A stretch of DNA of 33,063 nucleotides from an uncultured Clostridia bacterium. Lineage in GTDB: Bacteria > Bacillota > Clostridia > TANB77 > CAG-508. The stretch is taken from the NCBI GenBank assembly GCA_948678575.1, contig CAPPGO010000014.1:1-33063 (forward strand), read 5' to 3'. The notes beneath the pieces were generated by a model. It was not told where the DNA came from. It searched no databases and saw nothing but the letters and a program-made list of their open reading frames with translations. Of the stretch, positions 24,852-33,063 are shown piece after piece (positions within the stretch are counted from its first letter, which is position 1; each line of letters opens with the position of its first letter). The position numbers and the translations under genes are program-made.

Positions 24852-25841
24852 CTAAATTATTTCATTTAAGCATTTCTCATCATTAAATATTTGTTTAATA
24901 TTTTCACAAGTATCACTTGCTATTTTATTTAAAGCTTCATTAGTAAAGAAAGCTTGATGAGAAGTAATTATGACATTTGGCATAGATATTAAAATTGATA
25001 AATTTTTGTCTCTTTTATATGAATTAGACATATCTCGTAAGAAAAATTCTTCTTCATCTTCATAAACATCTAAACCTACACCACCAATTTTTCCAGTAGA
25101 TAACTCTTCTATTAAATCATCAGTATTTACTAATTTTCCTCTACTACAATTAATAATAATAGCTCCATCTTTCATTTTTCTAATAGTATCTTTATTAATA
25201 ATATTTTCTGTTTCTTTTGTTAATGGACAATGTAAAGAAATTATATCAGATTTTTCTAATAACTCATCTAATTCTACATACTTAAAGCCTAATTCTTCAC
25301 TGGCTTTTTCATCTTTAAATAAATCATAAGCAATAATTTCTGTTCCAAAACCTTTCATTATGTTGATAAATGCTTTTCCTATTCTTCCTGTTCCAATTAC
25401 ACCAATAGTTTTTCCATGAACATCAAATCCTAATAAACCATCTAATGAAAAATTATATTTCTTTACTCTTTGATAAGATTTGTAAATTTTTCTATTAATA
25501 TTTAATAGTAATGCAACTGCGTGTTCTGCTACTGCATATGGTGAATATTGTGGAACTCTAACAACTCTTATTTTTCCTTTATGTTCCAAATCTACATTGT
25601 TAAATCCTGCACATCTTAATGCAACTAGTTTTACGCCATTTTCTTCTAATATTTTCAAAGTTTCTTCGTCTACTTTATCATTAACAAATACACATACAAC
25701 ATCATAACCTTTTGCTAATGTTGCAGTTTCATTATTTAATTTTGAAGTAAAGTATGTTATTTCAAAATTATAATTTTTATTATATTCTTCAAATAAATTT
25801 TTATCATAATCTTTTGTATCAAAAAATGCTACTTTTATCAT
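24852..25841 (-). CDS. ldhA: D-lactate dehydrogenase family 2-hydroxyacid dehydrogenase
   Basis: A 329-residue NAD-dependent enzyme. The Rossmann motif GVIGTGRIGKAF lies near residues 147-158; the catalytic Arg, Glu and His are in NCSRGKLVNTDDL, the DVYEDEEEFF region, and ITSHQAFFT. The N-terminal AFFDTKDYD and C-terminal arrangement match fermentative D-lactate dehydrogenase, which reduces pyruvate to D-lactate. A related 2-hydroxyacid dehydrogenase cannot be excluded. The start at 25841 follows GAAGGAG; the longer upstream frame crosses the yebC terminator and is rejected. Confidence 0.87.
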   Translation of the reverse strand: MIKVAFFDTKDYDKNLFEEYNKNYNFEITYFTSKLNNETATLAKGYDVVCVFVNDKVDEETLKILEENGVKLVALRCAGFNNVDLEHKGKIRVVRVPQYSPYAVAEHAVALLLNINRKIYKSYQRVKKYNFSLDGLLGFDVHGKTIGVIGTGRIGKAFINIMKGFGTEIIAYDLFKDEKASEELGFKYVELDELLEKSDIISLHCPLTKETENIINKDTIRKMKDGAIIINCSRGKLVNTDDLIEELSTGKIGGVGLDVYEDEEEFFLRDMSNSYKRDKNLSILISMPNVIITSHQAFFTNEALNKIASDTCENIKQIFNDEKCLNEII

Positions 25842-25864
25842 TTCAATTACTCCTTCTTCTACGA

Positions 25865-25896
25865 TAAAAAGATATAATTCTTTCAAATTATATCTT
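25865..25896 (-). terminator. Intrinsic terminator of yebC
   Basis: GATATAATT / AATTATATC perfect stem with TTTTT on the minus-strand side, between the yebC stop and the ldhA-like start. Confidence 0.75.
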
Positions 25897-25911
25897 TTCT
25901 CTTTATATATT

Positions 25912-26637
25912 TTATTCTTCCCAATTATGGAATACTTCAACAACATCATCTAAATCTTCAAGATTATCAATTAATCTTTGCATTTTTTCTGATGCTTTTT
26001 CATCTAATGAAATATATGTACTTGGTACCATTTCAACACCAGCTTCTAAGAATTCAATTCCTTCGCTAGATAATTTTTCTGTAACTGCTGTAAAATCACT
26101 TGGAGCAGTAGTAATTTGATATACTTCTTCTTCTGCAACAAAATCTTCTGCACCAGCTTCAATTGCCATCATCATTAAATCATCTTCTTCAAATTTGCAA
26201 CCTTCTTTTTCAATAACGATTACACCTTTTTTCTCAAACATATATGAAACACAACCTGATGTACCTAAATTTCCACCAAATTTATCAAATATATGTCTAA
26301 CATCTGCTGCTGTTCTGTTTTTATTGTCTGTACTTGCATTTACGATTACCGCAACACCATTTGTTCCATATCCTTCATAAGTAATTTCTTCATATACTGC
26401 ATTACTTCCTTCTCCGGAAGCTTTTTTTATTGCATTATTTATTGTATCGTTTGGCATATTATTAGCTTTACATTTTGCTATAACATCTTTTAATTTAGAA
26501 TTTCCAGCTGGATCAGGTCCACCTTGCTTAACTGCTACTAAAATTTCTCTACCTAATTTTGTGAATACTTTTCCTCTTGCAGCATCTGCTTTTCCTTTCT
26601 TAGCTGCAATATTATGCCATTTACTATGTCCTGACAT
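25912..26637 (-). CDS. yebC: YebC/PmpR family protein (translation factor or regulator)
   Basis: A 241-residue protein with the signature MSGHSKWHNIAAKKGKADAARGK, then NMPNDTINNAIKKASGEG and the YEGYGTNGVAVIV stretch. Family members have been described as DNA-binding regulators and more recently as factors that relieve ribosome stalling, notably at proline-rich sequences. The length fits the YebC-I type. That a translation-rescue type protein exists in a genome with possible frameshift decoding is a coincidence as far as sequence shows; the gene is nearly universal. Confidence 0.93.
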   Translation of the reverse strand: MSGHSKWHNIAAKKGKADAARGKVFTKLGREILVAVKQGGPDPAGNSKLKDVIAKCKANNMPNDTINNAIKKASGEGSNAVYEEITYEGYGTNGVAVIVNASTDNKNRTAADVRHIFDKFGGNLGTSGCVSYMFEKKGVIVIEKEGCKFEEDDLMMMAIEAGAEDFVAEEEVYQITTAPSDFTAVTEKLSSEGIEFLEAGVEMVPSTYISLDEKASEKMQRLIDNLEDLDDVVEVFHNWEE

Positions 26638-26776
26638 ATCTAATTCCTCCTTTTATGTTTCGATTTATTTATAAAACTTATAAAGTATATTGAAACAATT
26701 ATAATTTTCAACTTATTAATTATATCACAGTAAAATCAATTTGTGTAGTATTTTATTAATTTTTTTATTCTGTAAA

Positions 26777-26980
26777 CTAATTAGTAAAGAAATCTAATAT
26801 ATCCATTCCACCATCTGTAACAGTTTTATACAGTTCTGTATATCCACATTTAGTACAAGTTATTGTAATAAATCTTTTATTTTGAACATCAAATATTTTA
26901 GCAAAATTTCCTCCTGTTGCTTGAAATTGATCTTTTTCAAATTCTGTATTTCCACATTTTATACATTTCCATTCCATCAT
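26777..26980 (-). CDS. Small zinc-ribbon protein (COG3478-like)
   Basis: A 67-residue protein with two CxxC knuckles, CIKCGN (residues 6-9) and CTKCGY (about 42-45), separated by ~33 residues, and the sequence FQATGGNFAKIFDVQNKRF. It resembles small predicted nucleic-acid-binding Zn-ribbon proteins in Firmicutes. Function unknown. Either of two consecutive ATGs could start it. It lies downstream of the envelope cluster, about 45 nt after the flippase-like stop. Confidence 0.75.
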   Translation of the reverse strand: MMEWKCIKCGNTEFEKDQFQATGGNFAKIFDVQNKRFITITCTKCGYTELYKTVTDGGMDILDFFTN

Positions 26981-27024
26981 AAAAACATTCCTCTCTTTCT
27001 ATAATTATAATATCATATACTCTC

Positions 27025-28044
27025 TTAATTGTGTACTTTTTTTATGCTAAAAAATAATACTGAAATTCCACTAATAATTACAAATAAATAAAAACTAACT
27101 CCTCTGCTTAAAAGCATTGCACTACTTAATAAAGTAGCTGGAAATAAAATTTTATAAATAATTAAAAATCCACCTTCACTTATCCCAACAGCTCCTGGAA
27201 GTGGCATTGATGAAACTGATATATATAAAACAGCTTGTAAAGATAGAAATCTAAAAAAATCAGCTCCTTCTAGTCCAAACGATAAATATATACAATATGG
27301 TATGCTATGATATAAAACTATTTGAATTGTTGTTGTTAAAACAATTTTAAAAAGGATTTTCGGATTTTTCATTAGCAAATTTGCACCAATTCTATATTCA
27401 TCAATCTGTTTGAAACATTTTGTTTCAAATTCTTCTGTTTTTTTATAATTACATTTATTTAAAATTTTGCATATAAACACAATTAGTTTAACAATTATCT
27501 TTTTTGAAAAAATACTTAATAATATAAGTACCAAGATTAATAGATTAATTGTAACACCTAATATCAAGAAATATTTAATATTACCAATTGAATTTTCAAT
27601 AAATTTATAATTAGTAATAAAACCAATTAGCGACATTAATATTGTTACAACTTGAAAACTGGAAAACTCCGTAAGAATTGCCAAAGTAGATTTTCCTATT
27701 GGCAATCCGTCTTTTGTCATATAATAAATTTGCATTGGATCTCCACCAGATGCACTAGGCGTAACTGAACTAAAAAAGAAACCAACTAATGCATATTTTA
27801 TTGCATCTTTAAAACTTGTATTACAATCTAATAGTTTTAATGTTCGTAATATATTAATTCCTTCTGCAAATACGAAAAAAAACATACATAATATCGCTAA
27901 ACAAATAAATTTTTTATCTACTTGCTTTACTATTTCTATAATTTGTACAATATCATTATTTCGGAATATAATATAAAAAGTAACAATTACAAAAAACAGA
28001 AAAATTGTAGCATTTATTATCCCTTTTTTAATCTTTGTATTCAT
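27025..28044 (-). CDS. Flippase-like / lysylphosphatidylglycerol synthase-type membrane protein
   Basis: A 339-residue integral membrane protein with about eight predicted helices. The motif TPSASGGDPMQIYYM (about residues 95-109) and MPLPGAVGISEGGF (about 273-286) are typical of the TIGR00374 / MprF-N-like family. There is no C-terminal aminoacyl-transfer domain, so a lipid translocation role is more likely than lysyl transfer. Its 5' end overlaps the deacetylase gene by 17 nt, indicating co-expression with GT28 and NodB genes, in a glycolipid or cell-wall polymer pathway. Confidence 0.83.
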   Translation of the reverse strand: MNTKIKKGIINATIFLFFVIVTFYIIFRNNDIVQIIEIVKQVDKKFICLAILCMFFFVFAEGINILRTLKLLDCNTSFKDAIKYALVGFFFSSVTPSASGGDPMQIYYMTKDGLPIGKSTLAILTEFSSFQVVTILMSLIGFITNYKFIENSIGNIKYFLILGVTINLLILVLILLSIFSKKIIVKLIVFICKILNKCNYKKTEEFETKCFKQIDEYRIGANLLMKNPKILFKIVLTTTIQIVLYHSIPYCIYLSFGLEGADFFRFLSLQAVLYISVSSMPLPGAVGISEGGFLIIYKILFPATLLSSAMLLSRGVSFYLFVIISGISVLFFSIKKVHN

Positions 28045-28714
28045 CTATTGTTTTAAATTCAAATCCTTTCTCCAAAAATTTCGGTATTACCATTTTTAAT
28101 GCATTAATAGTTCTAAGAGGTGCTTCATCTTTTCCTCTTCCATCGTGTAAACAAATAATATCTCCTGCTTTCACCCTGTTTAGAAGTTTATTAGCAATTA
28201 TATTTTCAGTTGTATGTGCTTCCCAATCCTCAGCCATAACATTCCATAATATAAATTTTATATTTTCCAATTCTAATTTTTTATGTAAGTAAATATTACA
28301 ATCACCCCATGGTGGTCTATAATACTTAATTTTCACTCCCAATTCATTCATTATTTTCAAGCTTTTTTCTAAATCTGTTTTAGTTTCAAAAAAACCTTGT
28401 AACATTGAATTTTTATGTTTTAAAGAATGTAATGCTATTACATGACCTTCATTTTTAAATCTCTCAATTATATCTTTATGTTCTTGCGCAAAATTTGCAA
28501 CACAGAAGAAAGTAGCTTTAATTTTATATCTATTTAATAAATCTAATAATTCACTAGTATATATACTTGGTCCATCATCAAAAGTTAAATATATTACTTT
28601 CTTTTTGGTTTTCTCTTTATTAAAAAATCTTTTCTTATATATGTTAGCTGGAATAAAAGAATAAAATAAAAATGTCAATATAAAAATTACTATAACAATT
28701 ATCAAAATTAACAT
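28028..28714 (-). CDS. NodB-domain polysaccharide deacetylase
   Basis: A 228-residue protein with an N-terminal membrane anchor or signal (residues 1-22), then the NodB motif YLTFDDGPS (catalytic and metal Asp pair) and the HSLKH metal site (about 98-102), RPPWG, and LHDGRG. The family removes N-acetyl groups from peptidoglycan or other envelope sugars. It overlaps GT28 by 7 nt upstream and the flippase-like gene downstream, so all three are probably translated as a unit. Its true substrate is unknown. Confidence 0.88.
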   Translation of the reverse strand: MLILIIVIVIFILTFLFYSFIPANIYKKRFFNKEKTKKKVIYLTFDDGPSIYTSELLDLLNRYKIKATFFCVANFAQEHKDIIERFKNEGHVIALHSLKHKNSMLQGFFETKTDLEKSLKIMNELGVKIKYYRPPWGDCNIYLHKKLELENIKFILWNVMAEDWEAHTTENIIANKLLNRVKAGDIICLHDGRGKDEAPLRTINALKMVIPKFLEKGFEFKTIDEYKD

Positions 28715-29769
28715 ACTGTTATAATCTCCTCTCCATATATTTCAACAACATTTGTTTTTTCTAATCTATCTTTTAGCATTTGCATATTTTCTCTCATTTT
28801 CTCTAACTTATCAGGAGATTTCAACAATTGTATTATATCATCTGATACATTTTCACTTTTGTTCCAAACAACAACTCCAATTTCATTTTTTTCAATAAAT
28901 TTCGCATTTCCTATTTCTTGACTTAAAAATGGTGGCATTATGTATATTGGAGTTTTAGAATGTATTGCCTCAAAAAGTGTTATTCCACCAGCTTTTGTTA
29001 TAATCAATTGAGCCTTTTTCATATATTTATAAACCTCATCTGTATATCCAACAACTGTCATATTATCATATTTATTACTATATTGATTAAATAATTTTTG
29101 ATTTTTTCCAGCAAGTAAAGTAACGTGTATATCTTCATTTTGCATCAAAATTTTCAAAGTTTTATCCATATCTGGAATTAATCCTAATCCACCACCCATA
29201 ACAACTATTTCGTTTTTGTCTTTTATGCAAATTTCTTCTTTAAATTCTTTTCTAACTGGAATTCCCACCACTTTAATTTTTTCTTTTGGAATACCATTCT
29301 CCATAATTTGTATTTTAGTTTCATTTGAAGCAACGAAATACATATCTATTTCTTCTGAAATCCATTCTTTATTTGCTTCTATGTCAGTAATATATGTATA
29401 TAATTTTAATTTTTTATTATTGTTTTTCTTGTATGTAGAAATATACTTTGTACATACTGGGAAGGTTGATATTATAATGTTAGCATTACTTTCAGTAATT
29501 AATTTTTCGATTCTTTTTCTTATAATTTTGTTAAAAGGTGCAAAGTTGGAATTAGCAGAAAATTTATAAAAGAAATTATATATATTACTACATTTACTAA
29601 CCAAAAAATTAAATACACTATAAATTAATGTTTTTATTTTAGGAAAAATGATATCAAAAAAATCTACTACTTCTACTTGTACATTTTCATTTTCCAGTTC
29701 TTGCTTCAAAGATATTGAAGCTGTATAATGACCCATACCATATTTAGCTGTTAATATCAAAACATTCAT
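28708..29769 (-). CDS. GT28/MGDG-synthase-like glycosyltransferase (UgtP/MurG type)
   Basis: A 353-residue GT-B enzyme. The N-terminus ILTAKYGMGHYTASISLKQEL matches the MGDG synthase group; the nucleotide-binding half has VMGGGLGLIPDM, and a donor-sugar motif around KAGGITLFEAIHSKTPI. Members transfer hexose to diacylglycerol for membrane glycolipids. It is first in an overlapping three-gene operon with a NodB deacetylase and a flippase-like protein, suggesting synthesis, editing and translocation of an envelope glycolipid. TATAAT lies at 29816-29811, about 45 nt before the start, with a weak -35. Confidence 0.85.
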   Translation of the reverse strand: MNVLILTAKYGMGHYTASISLKQELENENVQVEVVDFFDIIFPKIKTLIYSVFNFLVSKCSNIYNFFYKFSANSNFAPFNKIIRKRIEKLITESNANIIISTFPVCTKYISTYKKNNNKKLKLYTYITDIEANKEWISEEIDMYFVASNETKIQIMENGIPKEKIKVVGIPVRKEFKEEICIKDKNEIVVMGGGLGLIPDMDKTLKILMQNEDIHVTLLAGKNQKLFNQYSNKYDNMTVVGYTDEVYKYMKKAQLIITKAGGITLFEAIHSKTPIYIMPPFLSQEIGNAKFIEKNEIGVVVWNKSENVSDDIIQLLKSPDKLEKMRENMQMLKDRLEKTNVVEIYGEEIITVC

Positions 29770-29886
29770 ATTTTACTCCCTTTATAAGCTTTTCTCCTTT
29801 TATTAAAGTTATTATAGCATAGTAAATATTTTTTAAAATTAAGTCCTCATTAAGGTTTTATTAAAATTTTCTTAACATACAAGAAT

Positions 29887-29927
29887 TAAAAAAGATGAAA
29901 GTAAATTTTGCAGTTCACTTTCATCTT
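29887..29927 (-). terminator. Intrinsic terminator after the ABC permease gene
   Basis: GATGAAAGT / ACTTTCATC stem with TTTTTT on the minus-strand side, about 75 nt after the permease stop. Confidence 0.8.
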
Positions 29928-29932
29928 ACCAT

Positions 29933-29969
29933 GCACTAACAGAGTGGGGATTAATTTTCTGTTAGCCAT
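29933..29969 (-). other. Stem-loop in the permease 3' region
   Basis: On the minus strand CATGGCTAACAG pairs with CTGTTAGTGCATG around a loop of about 16 nt containing AATCCCCACT. It lies between the permease stop and the terminator. It is not a terminator itself; a 3' processing or RNA-regulatory element is possible. Confidence 0.4.
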
Positions 29970-30000
29970 GATCCTTCTATACTAAAATTTGTATAAAAAG

Positions 30001-32085
30001 CTAATCCTCTTTTATAATATTTTTGCTTTCTAAATACGTTGCCATAAAATATATTCCATATATAACACTTATTACAGCTACTGTTACTATTGCTGATGGA
30101 AGTAATTCTTCTTTACTAGCTAAAACTTCCATAACATTTATTCCAAATTGTATTCCAAATATAGAATGAATTATCGCTACAATAAGTGGTAACATGAAAA
30201 ATATTCCTATCTGTTTGAACAATGAACTATTTATCATTTTTTCGTCACAACCTATTTTTCTTAAAATAATATATCTTTGTCTATTATCAGAACTTTCTGT
30301 TAATTGCTTCAATGCTAAAATTGCAGAACTTGCTATTAAGAAAATAATTCCTAAATAAATCGCAATAAACACTACTATTGTTGCTAGTCCAACACTACTT
30401 TCTGTTAAGTTTATTTTCGTCATTCCATCAATTATAACACCTTCTGCTAGTAATCGTTCTGTTAATTCACTCTCATCACTAGCAAAGTCTTTTTCTATCG
30501 CCTCTATTTGTTCTTCTGTTTTTGCATTGTAATTTCCTGCTAAAAACCAAGTTTGTCTTTGTTCGTCTTTTAATTCACAATCATCTGGAACTAATATAAT
30601 TCCGCCATTGGTATGACTAGTAGAAATTTCTATAAATCCATCTTTACATTCTGGATATTTAGGTACATAATCTTTACCATTAATATTAATTTTTACATTT
30701 GCTTTTAAAGCTTGATTTCTAATTTCTGATATATTATCAAAATTACAAAGTATAATATATTCATTATCATTTAAAGAATATTCTTCTATATTGTAAAGTT
30801 TAGCTATCCTGTTATAATCAGATACTCTTATTATCATTTCTACTGTGTCATATCTCATCATTGGATATTGGTTCAAAGCCTCTTCTAATGCTGAACCTAA
30901 TGTTGTTTTTAATGTTATGTCATTTATAGCATAAGTAGATATTTCTTCAACATCTTTTAATTTACTCATATCATACCCAACGGCTTTCAAAGAACTTCCA
31001 ACACTACTTTTAGAATTTTCTCTTTGCATATCTGTATAAACAATTTCTTTTCCATATCTAGTAATTTTTTCTGGTAAATTAGCAACTTTATATAAATTTA
31101 TATCTACTGGTGTCATTTCTCGCAAACTTTTTTCCATTGTATTTCTTAATGATAATGCCGTTGACAAAATAGTAATTGTTACAAAAAGCATTAAACAAAT
31201 TACTGATATACTTATTACTGTTGTATTAATTTTATTGTGCATTTGTCTTAATACAAACAAATTCGTACCTTTTAAATATACATTTTTATTCGCTTGCACT
31301 AATTTTAATATAAAACCAGACATAGACCAAAATACTAAAACTGTTGATATTATACCCATTAAAATAATTGGTAATATATCATTTATTGTTCTTAAAGTGT
31401 TATAACCTGCTGAAACTTTATAATAACAATATGACAAAATTCCAACTGCTATTGCAAATACAATAATACATACAAAAGAATTTTTCATTTTGACAGTTTC
31501 ATTTTTCTTAATTGCTGTTAATAGATTTATTAATTTATATCTTGAAATTGTAAATGTATTAAATATCATTACAGCTAAATACATTATTGCAAAAAATACG
31601 CAAGTTTTAATACAAGCCGTTTTTGAAAACACAAATTCAAATCTACTCATATCAGCTTGAAATAATTTTCCAACTAATATAGACATAAATTGTGAGATAA
31701 ATACACCACACACAAGACCAACTACAAGTGATATTATTCCTACAAATATTGTTTCTAAAAATATTATTTTAGATATTTGTCTTTTGCTCATACCAAGTGT
31801 CATATATATACCAAATTCTTTTTTTCTTCGATTTATTAAGAAATTATTAGCATATACAATTAATAATCCCAGTATTACAGCAACAAACACAGATACCATA
31901 GAAAGCATTTCAATCATAAGTTTTATTATCTGCTTTGTAGATTTTGAAACTTGCAACATTGATTCTTGGCTATCTAGCGAATTAAACATGTAGAATATTG
32001 CTACACCTAGAACCAAAGTAATAAAATAAATTGCATAATCTTTAAAGCTTTTTTTCATATTTTTTATTGATAACTTAAATAACAT
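30001..32085 (-). CDS. BceB-type ABC transporter permease (FtsX-like)
   Basis: A 694-residue permease with about ten membrane helices: one N-terminal, FtsX-type triplets near 50-200 and at the C-terminus, and a large extracellular domain in the middle (about 310-560). This is the layout of BceB/VraG permeases that recognise or detoxify cell-wall-active antimicrobial peptides. GGAGGTGA precedes ATG 32085; the upstream GTG overlaps this RBS. It overlaps the ATPase gene, so they are coupled. The ligand cannot be inferred. Confidence 0.88.
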   Translation of the reverse strand: MLFKLSIKNMKKSFKDYAIYFITLVLGVAIFYMFNSLDSQESMLQVSKSTKQIIKLMIEMLSMVSVFVAVILGLLIVYANNFLINRRKKEFGIYMTLGMSKRQISKIIFLETIFVGIISLVVGLVCGVFISQFMSILVGKLFQADMSRFEFVFSKTACIKTCVFFAIMYLAVMIFNTFTISRYKLINLLTAIKKNETVKMKNSFVCIIVFAIAVGILSYCYYKVSAGYNTLRTINDILPIILMGIISTVLVFWSMSGFILKLVQANKNVYLKGTNLFVLRQMHNKINTTVISISVICLMLFVTITILSTALSLRNTMEKSLREMTPVDINLYKVANLPEKITRYGKEIVYTDMQRENSKSSVGSSLKAVGYDMSKLKDVEEISTYAINDITLKTTLGSALEEALNQYPMMRYDTVEMIIRVSDYNRIAKLYNIEEYSLNDNEYIILCNFDNISEIRNQALKANVKININGKDYVPKYPECKDGFIEISTSHTNGGIILVPDDCELKDEQRQTWFLAGNYNAKTEEQIEAIEKDFASDESELTERLLAEGVIIDGMTKINLTESSVGLATIVVFIAIYLGIIFLIASSAILALKQLTESSDNRQRYIILRKIGCDEKMINSSLFKQIGIFFMLPLIVAIIHSIFGIQFGINVMEVLASKEELLPSAIVTVAVISVIYGIYFMATYLESKNIIKED

Positions 32086-32842
32086 CTCCAAGCTCACCTC
32101 CGAGTAAAGTTTGAACTTCTATTATTTTTTCAAAGAATTGCTTTCTTGTATCATTTCCTTTTATTAATTCGTTAAAGATTTTTCCATCTTTTATAAATAA
32201 AATTCTATTTGCATAACTAGCTGTAAAGGAATCATGTGTTACCATCAAAATTGTTGCTTTTAATTTTTGATTTAAACTTTCAAAACTTTCTAACAATTGT
32301 TTTGCTGATTTTGAATCCAAAGCACCAGTTGGCTCATCTGCCAAAACTAATTTAGGATTTGTTATAATTGCTCTTGCTGATGCAACCCTTTGCTTTTGAC
32401 CGCCTGATATTTGATAAGGATATTTGTATAATATTTCCCTTATATCCAGTTTTTTAGCCACTTCTTGAACTCTACTATCTATTTCATGTGAATTAACTTT
32501 TTGTATAGTAAGAGCCAAAGCAATATTTTCATAAGCTGTTAGAGTATCTAACAAATTAAAATCTTGAAATATAAAACCTAATTCCTCTCTTCTAAATTTA
32601 TTTAAAGCATTTCCTTTTAGTTTAGTAATATCTTTATTATTTATAATGATTTTCCCAGAAGTCACTCTATCAATTGTTGAAATACAATTCAATAATGTAG
32701 TTTTTCCAGAACCAGATGCTCCCATAATTCCAACAAATTCACCCTTAGCTACATTAAAACTGATATTATCAATTGCTTTTGTTAAATTAGACTTATTCCC
32801 ATAATATTTTTCAATATGATTAACTTCTAATATGTTTTCCAT
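32075..32842 (-). CDS. BceA-type ABC transporter ATPase
   Basis: A 255-residue ATPase. Walker A GASGSGKTT (about residues 40-48), Q-loop IFQDFNLLDTLT, signature ISGGQKQRVA (about 145), Walker B LVLADEPTGALDS (about 165) and switch THDS are intact. It belongs to the MacB/LolD/BceA group. It partners the overlapping permease in peptide antibiotic resistance or sensing. AAAGGAG precedes the ATG. Upstream direct repeats suggest control by a response regulator. Confidence 0.92.
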   Translation of the reverse strand: MENILEVNHIEKYYGNKSNLTKAIDNISFNVAKGEFVGIMGASGSGKTTLLNCISTIDRVTSGKIIINNKDITKLKGNALNKFRREELGFIFQDFNLLDTLTAYENIALALTIQKVNSHEIDSRVQEVAKKLDIREILYKYPYQISGGQKQRVASARAIITNPKLVLADEPTGALDSKSAKQLLESFESLNQKLKATILMVTHDSFTASYANRILFIKDGKIFNELIKGNDTRKQFFEKIIEVQTLLGGELGDVI

Positions 32843-32865
32843 AATAAATATCTCCTTTCATTCTA

Positions 32866-32925
32866 AACATATTATAATGTATTTTTTTATTAATTCCTAT
32901 CGATTTGCATTACATTAATCTTACA
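32866..32925 (-). promoter_or_regulatory. Promoter region of the ABC transporter with TGTAA direct repeats
   Basis: TATAAT lies near 32873 with no good -35. Upstream, TGTAA occurs twice on the minus strand (32925-32921 and 32914-32910), 11 bp apart, the spacing of OmpR-family response-regulator sites. BceAB-type operons are usually induced by a cognate BceRS system; this is the likely operator, by analogy. Confidence 0.45.
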
Positions 32926-32984
32926 TTTTTGCAAGAAAAAAATAAGTATAGTATTTGTAGCATAACTTTCCTACAATATAATAC

Positions 32985-33022
32985 AAGAGCAAAAGCATTA
33001 TTTTTTTGTTTGCTTTTGCTCT
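32985..33022. terminator. Hairpin at the end of the upstream gene
   Basis: GAGCAAAAGCA / TGCTTTTGCTC perfect 11-bp stem around a T-rich loop. The U-run after it is short on both strands, so it may be a weak terminator or an RNA-stabilising hairpin separating the transporter from the upstream gene. Confidence 0.5.
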
Positions 33023-33029
33023 TAATTTA

Positions 33030-33063
33030 TTATCTACCTATTCTTCTGCAATATTTTTCAAAC
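33030..33063 (-). CDS. Possible 3' end of an upstream gene (partial)
   Basis: The minus strand reads ...FEKYCRRIGR and then TAA at 33032-33030, directly before the hairpin. This could be the C-terminus of a two-component gene that accompanies BceAB-type transporters. Only about ten residues are visible, so identity is not supported. Confidence 0.3.
   Translation of the reverse strand, partial: FEKYCRRIGR

Noticed and set aside
1..33063. CRISPR arrays, tRNA or rRNA genes, transposases, integrases
   Set aside because: I looked on both strands and saw none; the short repeats near 1-2600 are not spaced as a CRISPR array.

Overview
The window looks like a chromosomal segment of an uncultured, low-GC, spore-forming Clostridia bacterium, probably gut-associated. 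The evidence is strong A/T codon bias, GGAGG ribosome binding sites, sporulation genes (gpr, a ytxC-like gene), the Firmicutes order recJ-relA-metallohydrolase-hisS, and a clostridial prepilin-like N-terminus. Almost everything is on the minus strand; the one clear plus-strand gene is a GT4 glycosyltransferase.

Layout, in window order. 1-2680: a Gly-rich prepilin-like surface protein with a long leader (promoter, operator-like repeats, attenuator-like hairpin) and two related small-RNA-like units. 2680-9890: lonB-like protease, rimI, tsaB, a probable 6S RNA, a PflX-type radical SAM gene, a COG2509-type FAD protein, a compositionally foreign single gene, and a HIT protein. 9910-17810: M20 dipeptidase, hisS, metallo-hydrolase, relA/spoT and recJ, with two unexplained structured intergenic segments. 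17813-22452: ylbF-like, GH57 branching enzyme, DUF4912, and the divergent GT4 synthase (an alpha-glucan module). 22511-26980: traX-like, ytxC-like, gpr, ldhA-like, yebC, Zn ribbon. 27025-29769: an envelope module (flippase-like protein, NodB deacetylase, GT28). 30001-32842: a BceAB-type ABC transporter.

The main discovery candidate is a recurring +1 frameshift at CGG codons. Three native genes (prepilin-like, pflX-like, gpr) each appear broken, but each becomes one full-length family-consistent reading frame if the ribosome moves +1 at an in-frame CGG followed by A, so that CGGA yields one residue, best explained as Gly (GGA). There are six such sites (four in the prepilin-like gene). By eye I found no in-frame sense CGG in any other native gene, although about thirty CGG triplets occur out of frame. 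Three of the six shifted glycines are at family-conserved positions: the -1 Gly of the prepilin cleavage site, the QVG motif of PflX, and the PGV-x-G-x-TGIE motif of GPR. The only in-frame CGG that seems to need reading as Arg is in the foreign-looking gene at 9039-9437. I infer that CGG is unassigned or depleted here and that CGGA is decoded by +1 frameshifting or as a four-base codon. The rival explanation is repeated one-base insertion errors in the assembly. Both can be tested.
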